This document shows, in pieces, positions 1-7,045 of a stretch of 14,768 nucleotides of DNA (its first letter is position 1; every line of letters starts with the position of its first letter). The position numbers and the translations under genes were made by a program. The notes beneath the pieces are model-generated. The model saw only the letters and a program-made list of their open reading frames with translations, did not search any database and was not told the origin of the DNA. The DNA comes from an uncultured Eubacteriales bacterium. Its GTDB lineage: Bacteria; Bacillota; Clostridia; Oscillospirales; Acutalibacteraceae. Location of the stretch: NCBI GenBank assembly GCA_900316925.1, contig ONEU01000168.1:1-14768 (forward strand), written 5' to 3'.

Positions 1-323
1 GCGGCATCTGTACTGCCTCCGGCCATTCCCGCCTGTGAGGGAATACGCTTTTTGATTTTTATTGATACTCCGGGCTTCTCTCCCTCCAGACAGGAAAGAA
101 AGCTCACTGCCGCACGGTATGCGGTGTTTTTTTCATTGCAGGGAATATTCTTATCGCTGCATTGAACGCTTATACTATCGCCGTCATTAAGAGCCACGGT
201 AACCTCGTCATAGAGAGAAACCGTCTGCATGACCATATTTACAAGATGATAGCCATCGTGTCTTTTGCCGGTAATATCAAGAAACAGATTCAGCTTAGCC
301 GGAGCAAGAACGGTCAGCTTCAT
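1..323 (-). CDS. ispE: 4-diphosphocytidyl-2-C-methyl-D-erythritol kinase, N-terminal part (runs off window)
   Basis: This is the first 107 codons of a GHMP-family kinase; the rest lies beyond base 1. IspE phosphorylates CDP-methylerythritol with ATP in the cytosolic MEP (non-mevalonate) isoprenoid pathway. Reading the minus strand from ATG at 323-321 gives a protein starting MKLTVLAPAKLNLFLDITGK, with the family's PAKLNL substrate motif (K10 matches the conserved catalytic lysine) and the RHDGYH motif at residues 21-26. The glycine/serine-rich ATP loop begins at P95 (PSQAGMAGGSTDAA, running to the window edge). Spacing of these motifs matches IspE. An AAAGG ribosome binding site lies 10 bases upstream of the start. 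The gene follows the aminotransferase on the same strand after 86 bases that contain an imperfect hairpin and a TATAAT-like box, so it may be transcribed separately. The catalytic aspartate lies in the missing part. Confidence 0.93.
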   Translation of the reverse strand, partial: MKLTVLAPAKLNLFLDITGKRHDGYHLVNMVMQTVSLYDEVTVALNDGDSISVQCSDKNIPCNEKNTAYRAAVSFLSCLEGEKPGVSIKIKKRIPSQAGMAGGSTDA

Positions 324-344
324 ACATCAACAACCTTTCAGGCA

Positions 345-350
345 ATTATA
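345..350 (-). promoter_or_regulatory. possible -10 box for ispE
   Basis: The minus strand reads a perfect TATAAT here, 22 bases before the ispE start. No convincing TTGACA-like box lies 16-18 bases upstream, so this is only a weak promoter candidate; the leader would be very short but would still contain the ribosome binding site. Confidence 0.3.
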
Positions 351-353
351 AAA

Positions 354-387
354 CAGGATGCCGCATACACGCTGGCATATACGGCAT
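354..387 (-). terminator. imperfect hairpin between aminotransferase gene and ispE
   Basis: Arms at 358-367 and 378-387 are 10 bases each with one mismatch and a 10-base loop. On the minus strand the stem is followed by CCTGTTTTAT, a short and interrupted T-tract. It could attenuate transcription leaving the aminotransferase gene before ispE. It could also act in the plus direction, where GGTTTTTGATTTATTTGTTTT follows, but no plus-strand gene precedes it. Confidence 0.4.
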
Positions 388-409
388 TCCGGTTTTTGAT
401 TTATTTGTT

Positions 410-1576
410 TTATTGTTCGGAAACAAAACGCTCGATCCTGACAAGAGCCTCCTGTATATGCTTAAGTGAATAGGAATAGGACACTCTTGCAAAGCCCTCG
501 CCGCAGTCACCGAAGGCAGGGCCGGGAACTATTGCAACATGCTGTGCATACAGAAGCTTTTCACAGAACTCCTCAGAGCTGAGTCCGGCGATCTGTATGC
601 TGGGGAATACATAAAATGCGCCCTCCGGCTCAAAGCAGGTCAGACCCATGCGGCAGAATTCGTCCACGATCAGTCGTCTTCTCATATCATATTCCTCCCG
701 CATCCGCTCAATGTCGCTGTCGCCGTGCTTGAGGGCCTCAATTGCGGCATACTGGGCGGTGGTGGGGGCGCTCATAATGGCATACTGGTGCAGCTTGAGC
801 ATCTGGGTGATGACCGGCTCCGGGCCGAGTGCATAGCCGAGACGCCAGCCTGTCATGGCATAAGCCTTGGAAAAGCCGCTTACTACGATGGTGCGCTCCT
901 TCATGTGCGGGATATCCGCAAAGGATACATGGCGCTCCTTGCCGTAGGTCAGCTCGCCGTAGATCTCATCGGAGAGCACCAGGATCTGATGCTTTTCCAG
1001 CACCTTGGCAATCTCTTCCAGATGCTCCCGTCTCATCACGGCACCCGTGGGATTGTTGGGGAAGGGCAGGATGAGCAGCTTGGTTTTCGGCGTGATAGCC
1101 GCTTCAAGCTCCTGCGCGGTCAGACGGAAGCCGTTTTCGGACTTGGTTTCAATGATGACCGGTACACCGCCGGCCATGAGAGTCATGGGCTCATAGCAGA
1201 CGAAGGCCGGCTGCGGGATGAGGACTTCGTCACCGGGGTTGACAATGGCGCGGATACACAGATCAATGGCTTCCGAGCCGCCCACCGAGACCAGGACCTC
1301 GTCCTCGGGGTTATATTCCACATGGAAACGTCTTGCGTAATAGTTGCAGATCTGACTTCTCAATTCTGCAAAGCCCCTGTTGGGGGAATACCAGGTGTGA
1401 CCGCGGCGGAGGGATTCAATGCCCTCCTGACGGACGTGCCAGGGGGTGGTAAAATCCGGTTCACCGATGCTCAGGGAGATTACATGATCCATCTCATTGG
1501 CAATATCAAAGAATTTACGGATACCGGAGGGCTTGAGCCCCTGGAGCTGGCGGTTCACCAGACTTGAATAATCCAT
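410..1576 (-). CDS. PLP-dependent class I/II aminotransferase
   Basis: A fold-type I aminotransferase of about 388 residues, the usual full length, acting in the cytosol on an amino acid/2-oxo acid pair. Visible motifs are the N-terminal GEPDF segment, NNPTG at about 174-178 (N175 binds the PLP ring), the SDEIYGELTY segment, and SGFSKAYAMTGWRLGY, in which K237 is the Schiff-base lysine. A C-terminal RVSYS segment carries the carboxylate-binding arginine region. Sequence alone does not settle the substrate (aspartate, aromatic, or acetyl-diaminopimelate type). An AAAGGAG site at 1589-1595 serves either ATG at 1576 (12-base spacing) or an in-frame GTG at 1579 (9-base spacing); I cannot choose firmly. 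The start overlaps the stop of the upstream Lrp-like gene (TGATG or GTGA), implying translational coupling and a shared transcript. Local control by that regulator is a plausible inference. Confidence 0.93.
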   Translation of the reverse strand: MDYSSLVNRQLQGLKPSGIRKFFDIANEMDHVISLSIGEPDFTTPWHVRQEGIESLRRGHTWYSPNRGFAELRSQICNYYARRFHVEYNPEDEVLVSVGGSEAIDLCIRAIVNPGDEVLIPQPAFVCYEPMTLMAGGVPVIIETKSENGFRLTAQELEAAITPKTKLLILPFPNNPTGAVMRREHLEEIAKVLEKHQILVLSDEIYGELTYGKERHVSFADIPHMKERTIVVSGFSKAYAMTGWRLGYALGPEPVITQMLKLHQYAIMSAPTTAQYAAIEALKHGDSDIERMREEYDMRRRLIVDEFCRMGLTCFEPEGAFYVFPSIQIAGLSSEEFCEKLLYAQHVAIVPGPAFGDCGEGFARVSYSYSLKHIQEALVRIERFVSEQ

Positions 1577-2061
1577 CACAATATCATACTCCTTTGTTCC
1601 TGTTCTTCCTCTTCGGTATTGAAAATCATGCCGCTTGCCTTATACTGGGTGAGGATAAAGCTGGTAGCGGTGCCGATGACGTTGTCCAGCGTGGAAAGAC
1701 GCTTGGAGACAAACTCGGCAATATCCTGAATGGTGTCGCCCTTTACGGTGGCGATCAGGTCGTAGCGGGAGGATGCTGCCAGATACACGTTCTCGACATT
1801 ATCGTAGGACATGACGATCTTGGCAATATCATCAAAGCCGGTTTCCGGCTTGGGGGTGACTTTCAGTTCAATGATGGCTTTCACGCCGGAGCCGGGTACC
1901 TTGTCCCAGTTAATCACGGTGGTGGTTCCCTTGATAATGCCCTGTTTCTTGTAGGTTTCTATCTGTTCCCGAACCGCTTCCTCGCTTTCGCCCAGCATAG
2001 AGGCGAGCTGTGCGGTGGTAAAATCGGCATTCTGACTGAGAAGATTCAGCAGCTTGTTCAT
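1576..2061 (-). CDS. Lrp/AsnC-family transcriptional regulator
   Basis: A 161-residue protein with the two-part layout of feast/famine regulators. Residues 1-50 form a winged helix-turn-helix (TTAQLASMLGESEEAVREQIETYKKQGII). Residues about 62-140 form the RAM ligand-binding/oligomerisation domain, with the alternating strand-helix pattern IIELKVTPKPETGFDDIAKIV and YDLIATVKGDTIQDIAEFV. The acidic tail (EEEEQEQ) is a small extra. Such proteins bind amino acids and repress or activate amino-acid metabolism genes. The ATG at 2061 has an AAAGGAG site 8 bases upstream, and a consensus promoter lies just before it. Its stop overlaps the aminotransferase start, so the two are almost certainly one operon. 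Family assignment is firm; ligand and regulon are unknown. Confidence 0.92.
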   Translation of the reverse strand: MNKLLNLLSQNADFTTAQLASMLGESEEAVREQIETYKKQGIIKGTTTVINWDKVPGSGVKAIIELKVTPKPETGFDDIAKIVMSYDNVENVYLAASSRYDLIATVKGDTIQDIAEFVSKRLSTLDNVIGTATSFILTQYKASGMIFNTEEEEQEQRSMIL

Positions 2062-2092
2062 AGCAATAACTCCTTTATATTAAAATACCTAT

Positions 2093-2121
2093 ATTATACA
2101 ATATCCATGACGGCTTGTCAA
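2093..2121 (-). promoter_or_regulatory. perfect-consensus SigA promoter of the lrp-aminotransferase operon
   Basis: On the minus strand, TTGACA (2116-2121) and TATAAT (2093-2098) are separated by exactly 17 bases. Both hexamers match the housekeeping consensus perfectly. The predicted transcript starts near 2086 with a leader of about 25 bases containing the AAAGGAG site (2070-2076). Confidence 0.88.
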
Positions 2122-2130
2122 AGATTTTTT

Positions 2131-2162
2131 TGCAGGATTCGATGCTCGTTCCTGCATTTTTT
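2131..2162 (+). terminator. hairpin with T-tract on the plus strand only
   Basis: Arms TGCAGGA (2131-2137) and TCCTGCA (2150-2156) can be extended inward by CGA/TCG pairing. Six T residues (2157-2162) follow on the plus strand, making a good intrinsic terminator in that direction. On the minus strand, where the neighbouring genes lie, the stem is flanked by A-tracts on both sides, so it lacks the U-tract of a normal terminator for the phospholipase gene that ends at 2161. Confidence 0.55.
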
Positions 2163-3021
2163 ATGCGTTCAGGGCAAGAAAACGGTTCAGCTCCACCAGT
2201 TTGTCCTGGGCATCCTTCACGCCGAGCTGATAGAGATTGTCAAGCTCCTCGCTGTCGGTACAGCTGCGGCCGATGTTCACGGGGAGGGAGGGTTCGATGA
2301 TAAAGGCATTTCCCAGCGCCTCCTGCTGCCAGCAGACCTCTCTTTCGTGGTTATACACCTTGGCACGGTCGATCAGCGCCTGTATGAGCGCCGGGTATTT
2401 TTTGTACTTATGCCTGAGCCAGAACAGCGGGAAGTCGGGTTTGTCCTTCTTGACATAGCTTCTGTCCCTGGTGAGCACGAGGATATTCTTCTCGCACCCG
2501 TCCTGCATGGCGTATTCAATGGGAATCGGGGCGGCAACTCCTCCGTCCAGCAGCTCATACCCTTTGAAGCGGACGATATTTGCCACCACCGGCAGGGAGG
2601 ACGATGCAATGACGGCGGTAAAATCGTTGCGGTTGAAGTCGTTCTGGTTATCAAAAAACACGGGTTTGCCGGTCTGACAGTCGGTCGCACATACCCGCAG
2701 GAGCATGGAGGTCCTGTCGAGCTCGTCGAAGTCATAGGGGAGCAGGTCGGTGGCAAGCTCGCCGAAGATGAAATCAAAACCGAACAGACTGCCGGTTTTC
2801 AACAGCAGCTTCATACTGCAGTAGCGTTTATCAGAGGAATATTGTGTGAAAATAATATGGTTGCGATTCTTTTGTTTTGAAAGATAGGACAGGGCGTTGC
2901 AGGCGCCTGCCGATACCCCGTAGGTTACCGGAAGGAAAATGTTGTTTTCGGTCAGGACATCCAGCACGCCTGCGGTATAGGCACCACGGCTGCCACCGCC
3001 CTCTAAAATCAGACCTACCAC
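2161..3021 (-). CDS. patatin-like phospholipase family protein
   Basis: A serine acyl hydrolase of the bacterial patatin family, about 286 residues. The oxyanion-hole motif GGGSRG is at residues 8-13, the nucleophile elbow GVSAG at 35-39 (S37 catalytic) and the DGG motif at 159-161 (D159 completes the Ser-Asp dyad). It resembles the soluble YjjU-type group; no signal peptide or membrane segment is visible, so it is probably cytosolic and acts on phospholipid or lipid esters. Start choice: an upstream in-frame GTG at 3030 would overlap the AAGGAG site (3030-3035), while GTG at 3021 sits 8 bases after it and yields MVGLILEGGGSRGAY, the usual family start. It is the only gene between its own promoter and the next one and is divergent from the secreted-protein gene. 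The physiological substrate is unknown. Confidence 0.9.
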   Translation of the reverse strand: MVGLILEGGGSRGAYTAGVLDVLTENNIFLPVTYGVSAGACNALSYLSKQKNRNHIIFTQYSSDKRYCSMKLLLKTGSLFGFDFIFGELATDLLPYDFDELDRTSMLLRVCATDCQTGKPVFFDNQNDFNRNDFTAVIASSSLPVVANIVRFKGYELLDGGVAAPIPIEYAMQDGCEKNILVLTRDRSYVKKDKPDFPLFWLRHKYKKYPALIQALIDRAKVYNHEREVCWQQEALGNAFIIEPSLPVNIGRSCTDSEELDNLYQLGVKDAQDKLVELNRFLALNA

Positions 3022-3054
3022 CTTTTTCACTCCTTTTTGTCATATAGCTCTTCT

Positions 3055-3083
3055 ATCATATCACATCCTGCAGATGATTCCAA
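3055..3083 (-). promoter_or_regulatory. promoter of the patatin-like gene
   Basis: Minus strand TTGGAA (3078-3083), a 17-base spacer, then TATGAT (3055-3060). Four of six and five of six consensus positions match. The distance to the ribosome binding site at 3030-3035 suits a short leader. Confidence 0.65.
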
Positions 3084-3233
3084 CAATTTTCTTTTATTTT
3101 TCTATTAAATAATTTTTAACACCGCCCTCCGTTGGCTCCCGGCGAGAGCTGTACAGAAAACGGCAGCGGTTCCGGGAAGGAAGCTTCGGTGCTGCTGCAA
3201 CGGTCTGGTATTTTAGCGTTTTACACAAAACGA

Positions 3234-3262
3234 TTGACAATGTTACATAAATATGATATCAT
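3234..3262 (+). promoter_or_regulatory. promoter of the 896-residue secreted protein gene
   Basis: TTGACA (3234-3239), a 17-base spacer, then TATCAT (3257-3262). The -35 box is perfect and the -10 box matches at five of six positions. Transcription would start near 3269, giving a leader of about 35 bases that carries AGGAGG at 3291-3296. Confidence 0.8.
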
Positions 3263-3265
3263 ATT
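3250..3265. promoter_or_regulatory. perfect 16-bp palindrome over the -10 box (candidate operator)
   Basis: The bases at 3250-3265 read identically on both strands with no central gap. They cover the whole -10 hexamer and end before the likely transcription start, the position where a repressor dimer would block RNA polymerase. The sequence is AT-only except for one G and one C, so chance is not excluded. Confidence 0.45.
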
Positions 3266-3303
3266 GATAAATACTTTAAAATCTTACTTTAGGAGGGTTC
3301 ACG

Positions 3304-5994
3304 ATGAAAAGTCGAATGATGAATAAGCTCTGTGCGCTTGCCATGGTGCCTGTTATGGCAGTCGGAGGGGCTTTGGTATCGGGAGCTCTGAACGGGGTTG
3401 TCGTCTCGGCAGCGGAAAAGGCTGTGACGGACTATTCCTATACCATCACCCCGCTGCTTGCCCCGTTCAACGAGTTTTTCTTCGTCAAGACGGATAACCC
3501 CGACCCGCTTTCCTTCCGGTTTGTGGATTCGTCATCCCGGTATTCGGATGAATCGTCGATCGAATTTGACTGGGATGACTGGGATGAAACAATCAATCTC
3601 TACGCGGATGTCAGATTTGACGATCCGGAAACGGGACGTGTAAACGGCGGTTACCTGTTCAGGAGCAATACTACCGACGGCGGCAAGGTGACGCTGCAGT
3701 CAAAGGTCAAGGGACGGTACAGCTGGGATGATACCTGGGAGGATACCGATGTAAAGCTCACGCTCCCTGCGCTGAAGGATGATGCCGATTATCTGATTGA
3801 TACATACGCCACCAAGGACAGCTTCTTTGACAATATGGATGCCGTGCAGGCAGGTTTTTCGTCCATCTGTCTGTACAGCGGCTCCTTTATCCGCGGAGAT
3901 CTGGTGAAGACAAGACCATACTGGACGCTTTCTCCGGCAGCCCATATCGACCAGGTTTTCTATATTTACAGCCCTTATTCCCGTAAGGATAACCAGTACC
4001 TTTTTGCTTCATCCGTCTATCCCTTCCGGTATGATTCCCTGGGCTTCCCCAGCTTGATGGGAAGGATCGCACAAAGGCTTGATAATACGGCTACCTATAA
4101 GTGGAACAGCAACTATCATTACCTGATCGACGTGACCTGCAACGGCAAGACCCGTCAGTACGGCGGTGCCGGTAATGGAGAGGGTCAGGGACTGACCACG
4201 GATAAGCTGACCCAGTACTTTACCTTCGGCAAGAACGGCACGAAGATCACGCTGGAAGGGATCCGTGAACTGCTGGATGCCTATGCAGCCGTGAAGATGG
4301 AGGATGATATCCCCCGTGAGGATGCGCTTACCTGGAGGAAAATCTTTGATGCGGTCGGAACAGGTACCTGGGTGCGTATGAACGGTAACGAATATACCTA
4401 TCTGTACCAGAACGGCAGCGGACAAAATACCAACGGCTCCGAATGGGGAGTGGGACACAGCCTCTATTGGGGCGGCGATCTCGGCTATTTCTCGGATTCC
4501 TGGGTGGACGGACGCTACATTGGTAAATGGCGCTGTTATCTTCCCGGTGAAACCTTCGAGGATCATCCTACCAGCAAGCTGCTCCTGAAAAAGGTGAAGA
4601 TTCCGCAGGTCAAGTATAAACTGACCTACGGCAACTACGATCAGACGACCCAGCAGTGGGAGAAAACCTATACCGTCACGGAGATTACCGAGAAGGAAAA
4701 GGATGCCTGTTTCTTCTATGACCAGGACAAGAAGTGCTGGACTGTCGGTTACAATGTTTTTGACAGCGGCTGTGCGGGCTATTCCACCATGGAAACCCTT
4801 GTGCAGGAGGGCGTGCTTGACAGGAAATATCTGGATATGGTCACACTGACTGCGGATGAGGTCAAGGAGCTGCAGGTGGACAAAAACACCAATGTTTATC
4901 CTGAGACCGTACTGCTCTATGACGGCAGCACAGAACCGGGTACTTCCTTCCGGCCGGTTCCGATCAACGGAAAGGACGTGCAGGTGACCTTCTCCTCTCT
5001 GCGCTTTAACTATCAAGAGAATACCGTTCAAGTGCCGAGTGTGACTGTTACCTATCAGGGACAGGAGCTGACACGGGGTAAAGACTTCAGTGTTTCTTAC
5101 GACAATGGGACCCATATAGGTGTCGGCACCTACACCGTTACGGTGGAGGGTATGGGAAAATACAGCGGCATGGTGAAGGAAAACTTCTACATCTTTAAAC
5201 CTGCCAATACTTTGAAGCTGAACCGTCCGTCTGCGAGCTTCCCTGTGGGAAAGAGCATCCGTCTGGTCGCTTCCACCGATCCTGCGGAGGCTGCCGACAG
5301 CGTACTCTGGACGACCTCTGACGAGAAGGTGGCTGCTGTGAAGGATGGCGTCGTGAAGGGCGTCGGCAAGGGTACGGCTACCATCACCGCTACAACCTCC
5401 AATGGTCTGACGGCAACCTGTAAGGTGACTGTGGGAGTGGCGCTGACCAATAAGGCTTCTGTATCAGCCAAGACATTGAAGCTGGGCGGTTCGGTGACGG
5501 TCAAGGGTTCTGCCGTCGGCGGCACTTCTCCCTACCAGTACGCTGTCTGGTATCGTAACCCCAATAACGGCAAGTGGTATAAGGCGCAGGATTACGCGAA
5601 AAATTCCACCGTCACGATCAAGCCCAGGCAGACAGGCGATTATACCGTCCGTGTGAATGTGAAGGATACAAGCGGCAAGGTCGTGAAAAAGGACTTCACC
5701 GTGAGAGTCTATTCGCTTCTGAAAAATACTTCTACGGTTTCTTCCTCAGCCATCAGATCCGGCGGGAGTGTGACCGTGAACGCTGCTTCAAGCGGCGGTC
5801 TGGGGACAAAGCAGTATGCCGTGTGGTACAAGAATCCCAACAACGGCAAGTGGTATAAGGCACAGGACTATTCCTCCAACAGTACCGTTTTGGTGAAGCC
5901 GAAGCAGACAGGAACCTATACCGTCCGTGTCAACGTCAAGGATGAAAGAGGCGTCGTCGTGAAGAAGGACTATGCCGTTACCGTCAGAAAATAA
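3304..5994 (+). CDS. secreted multidomain protein with Ig-like and tandem triple-tyrosine-like repeats
   Basis: An 896-residue exported protein of unknown function. Residues 1-37 form a signal peptide (basic start, hydrophobic core, VVSAA before E38). Residues about 40-560 are rich in Trp, Tyr, Asp and Gly and match no family I recognise. Residues about 560-633 form a beta-rich segment ending in SYDNGTHIGVGTYTVTVEG, common in clostridial surface proteins. Residues about 636-711 look like a Big_2 Ig-like domain (LWTTSDEKVAAVKDGVVKGVGKG). Two tandem repeats of about 92 residues follow (about 714-803 and 804-896), each carrying NPNNGKWYKAQDY and YTVRVNVKD, resembling triple-tyrosine (Y_Y_Y) domains. 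No LPXTG, dockerin, SLH or C-terminal membrane helix is visible, so it is probably released or held non-covalently. ATG at 3304 follows AGGAGG by 7 bases. It is monocistronic: own promoter upstream, strong terminator downstream. Adhesion or polysaccharide binding is a guess. Confidence 0.9.
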   Translation: MKSRMMNKLCALAMVPVMAVGGALVSGALNGVVVSAAEKAVTDYSYTITPLLAPFNEFFFVKTDNPDPLSFRFVDSSSRYSDESSIEFDWDDWDETINLYADVRFDDPETGRVNGGYLFRSNTTDGGKVTLQSKVKGRYSWDDTWEDTDVKLTLPALKDDADYLIDTYATKDSFFDNMDAVQAGFSSICLYSGSFIRGDLVKTRPYWTLSPAAHIDQVFYIYSPYSRKDNQYLFASSVYPFRYDSLGFPSLMGRIAQRLDNTATYKWNSNYHYLIDVTCNGKTRQYGGAGNGEGQGLTTDKLTQYFTFGKNGTKITLEGIRELLDAYAAVKMEDDIPREDALTWRKIFDAVGTGTWVRMNGNEYTYLYQNGSGQNTNGSEWGVGHSLYWGGDLGYFSDSWVDGRYIGKWRCYLPGETFEDHPTSKLLLKKVKIPQVKYKLTYGNYDQTTQQWEKTYTVTEITEKEKDACFFYDQDKKCWTVGYNVFDSGCAGYSTMETLVQEGVLDRKYLDMVTLTADEVKELQVDKNTNVYPETVLLYDGSTEPGTSFRPVPINGKDVQVTFSSLRFNYQENTVQVPSVTVTYQGQELTRGKDFSVSYDNGTHIGVGTYTVTVEGMGKYSGMVKENFYIFKPANTLKLNRPSASFPVGKSIRLVASTDPAEAADSVLWTTSDEKVAAVKDGVVKGVGKGTATITATTSNGLTATCKVTVGVALTNKASVSAKTLKLGGSVTVKGSAVGGTSPYQYAVWYRNPNNGKWYKAQDYAKNSTVTIKPRQTGDYTVRVNVKDTSGKVVKKDFTVRVYSLLKNTSTVSSSAIRSGGSVTVNAASSGGLGTKQYAVWYKNPNNGKWYKAQDYSSNSTVLVKPKQTGTYTVRVNVKDERGVVVKKDYAVTVRK
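5455..5991 (+). repeat. tandem repeat, period 276 bp, encoding two beta domains
   Basis: Two in-frame copies of a 92-codon unit lie at the 3' end of the secreted-protein gene. The strongest match is around 5549-5590 and 5825-5866, where thirteen residues (NPNNGKWYKAQDY) are identical. The DNA copies differ at many synonymous third positions, so the duplication looks old with the protein motif held by selection. Confidence 0.85.
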
Positions 5995-6073
5995 CAGATG
6001 ATCGTGTGAACTTACAGTCAGATCACCGCCGCAGCCCTCACGGCTGTGTGTCGGCAACATACCGAACCATTCA

Positions 6074-6108
6074 GGCACGGCGCTCCAACCGGAGCTGCCG
6101 TGCCTTTT
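6074..6108 (+). terminator. intrinsic terminator of the secreted protein gene
   Basis: GGCACGGC plus GCTCC (6074-6086), an AACC loop, then GGAGC, one bulged T, and GCCGTGCC (6091-6104) form a 13-bp GC-rich stem followed by TTTT at 6105-6108. It lies 80 bases after the stop codon. A weaker stem without a T-tract (CAGCC 6032-6036 / GGCTG 6042-6046) precedes it. Confidence 0.85.
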
Positions 6109-6340
6109 GCTCTGCAGCGGCATTACCGGTTCCGGCGGTTTCCGGAAGAGGGATGGGAGCCGAACGGAAATCAATTCTGACCTGCCAGTTACCGGGAAAC
6201 CCTTTTTCCAAAATTCGCTGAGGGATAAACCCTGCAGCAAGCGATAAACACTAACCTCCCATCGTTGTTGATGAAGAATTTGCACGGACTTTCAGGCAAG
6301 GATTTTTCAAAAATGATTTCCGTGGTTCGGGAACTCGCGG
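6109..6340. other. non-coding stretch between terminator and next promoter
   Basis: Together with the terminator and the gtrA leader, this is a gap of about 447 bases without a gene. The stretch has no ORF with a ribosome binding site. I see only a small AT palindrome at 6302-6314 (ATTTTT-C-AAAAAT), about 27 bases before the -35 box, which could be an UP-like or regulator site. Nothing else is assignable. Confidence 0.5.
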
Positions 6341-6369
6341 TTGACATTTGTATTCTTTTGCATTACAAT
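6341..6369 (+). promoter_or_regulatory. promoter of the gtrA-FAD oxidoreductase-glycosyltransferase unit
   Basis: TTGACA (6341-6346), a 17-base spacer, then TACAAT (6364-6369): a perfect -35 box and five of six at -10. The start would be near 6376, with a leader of about 65 bases before the gtrA-like ATG. This position rules out the upstream in-frame ATG at 6265 as the real start. Confidence 0.8.
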
Positions 6370-6441
6370 ATAGTCTGTATATTTATGTGCTGCGGTGGAT
6401 CTTTTGACATGAGCGGCTGTTCAGGTAAGGAGAAAGGTGAA

Positions 6442-6984
6442 ATGACGATCAAAAAACTGTTTTTTGAAGAAACAAATCATACCGGTATCCAGTTCTTCAG
6501 GAGTCTCTTTGTGGGCGGAATTGCAACGGTGGCAGATATGGCGGTGCTGATCCTGCTCAGGGAACTCCTCCACATCCCCGAAAATGTGGCGGCCATCTTC
6601 GGCTTTATCGTCGGGCTGGCGGTGAACTACATTGTTTCTACGTTCTGGGTCTTCGCCAAGGCAAAGGTGAAAAACCGTGTGCTGGATTTTATCGGCTTCG
6701 GTGTGATCGGCGTGATCGGACTCGGTCTGACGCAGCTTATCATTGAACCGTTTGCAATGGAAGGGATGTTCGGTACGGGCTTCCTTGTGAAATACGCTGT
6801 TTTCGGTCCCCTGCTGCCTGTGGATAAATACTATATCATCGGTAAGGTGCTGGCTGTAGTGCTGGTGTATATGTGGAACTTCTTTGCCAGAAAGTTCATT
6901 CTTTACCGTAAGGTGGAGCAGTCTGACGATACGGTGAAGGATTCCGCCGGCGAACAGACTGGGGATCCCGAAGCAAAATCGTAA
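6442..6984 (+). CDS. GtrA-family membrane protein
   Basis: A small polytopic protein of 180 residues with the PF04138-type pattern of four membrane helices: about 17-39 (SLFVGGIATVADMAVLILL), 47-70 (AAIFGFIVGLAVNYIVSTFWVF), 80-101 and 133-155, ending in the typical RKFILYRK. GtrA-like proteins are thought to help flip polyprenyl-phosphate-linked sugars, or otherwise act in cell-surface polysaccharide assembly. The loop between helices 3 and 4 is longer than in minimal members, and the C-terminus is a charged hydrophilic tail of about 25 residues. The open frame extends back to 6265, but only ATG 6442 has a good site (AAGGAG 6427-6432, 9 bases) and lies downstream of the promoter; ATG 6409 is a weaker alternative. 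It is first in a three-gene unit, supporting a role in lipid-linked sugar transport. Confidence 0.88.
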   Translation: MTIKKLFFEETNHTGIQFFRSLFVGGIATVADMAVLILLRELLHIPENVAAIFGFIVGLAVNYIVSTFWVFAKAKVKNRVLDFIGFGVIGVIGLGLTQLIIEPFAMEGMFGTGFLVKYAVFGPLLPVDKYYIIGKVLAVVLVYMWNFFARKFILYRKVEQSDDTVKDSAGEQTGDPEAKS

Positions 6985-7045
6985 CCATCCCCGGATTCCC
7001 GGCGGATCGTCTCATCATGCAATGTAATATCGTGTATCATCCTTC

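Noticed and set aside
539..1567. Long plus-strand open frame (342 codons) opposite the aminotransferase gene
   Set aside because: It lies entirely antisense to a gene with full family motifs, has no good ribosome binding site, and its translation matches no family. It is a shadow caused by codon bias.
1564..2880. 438-codon plus-strand open frame opposite the Lrp-like and patatin-like genes
   Set aside because: It spans two real minus-strand genes and the promoter and hairpin between them, has no ribosome binding site, and its composition is typical of an antisense frame.
3132..3326. 64-codon plus-strand open frame before the secreted-protein gene
   Set aside because: It runs through the promoter and overlaps the true start in another frame, with no ribosome binding site.
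6265..6441. N-terminal extension of the GtrA-like frame back to ATG 6265
   Set aside because: It would start upstream of a strong promoter (6341-6369) and has no ribosome binding site; the predicted extension lacks family similarity.
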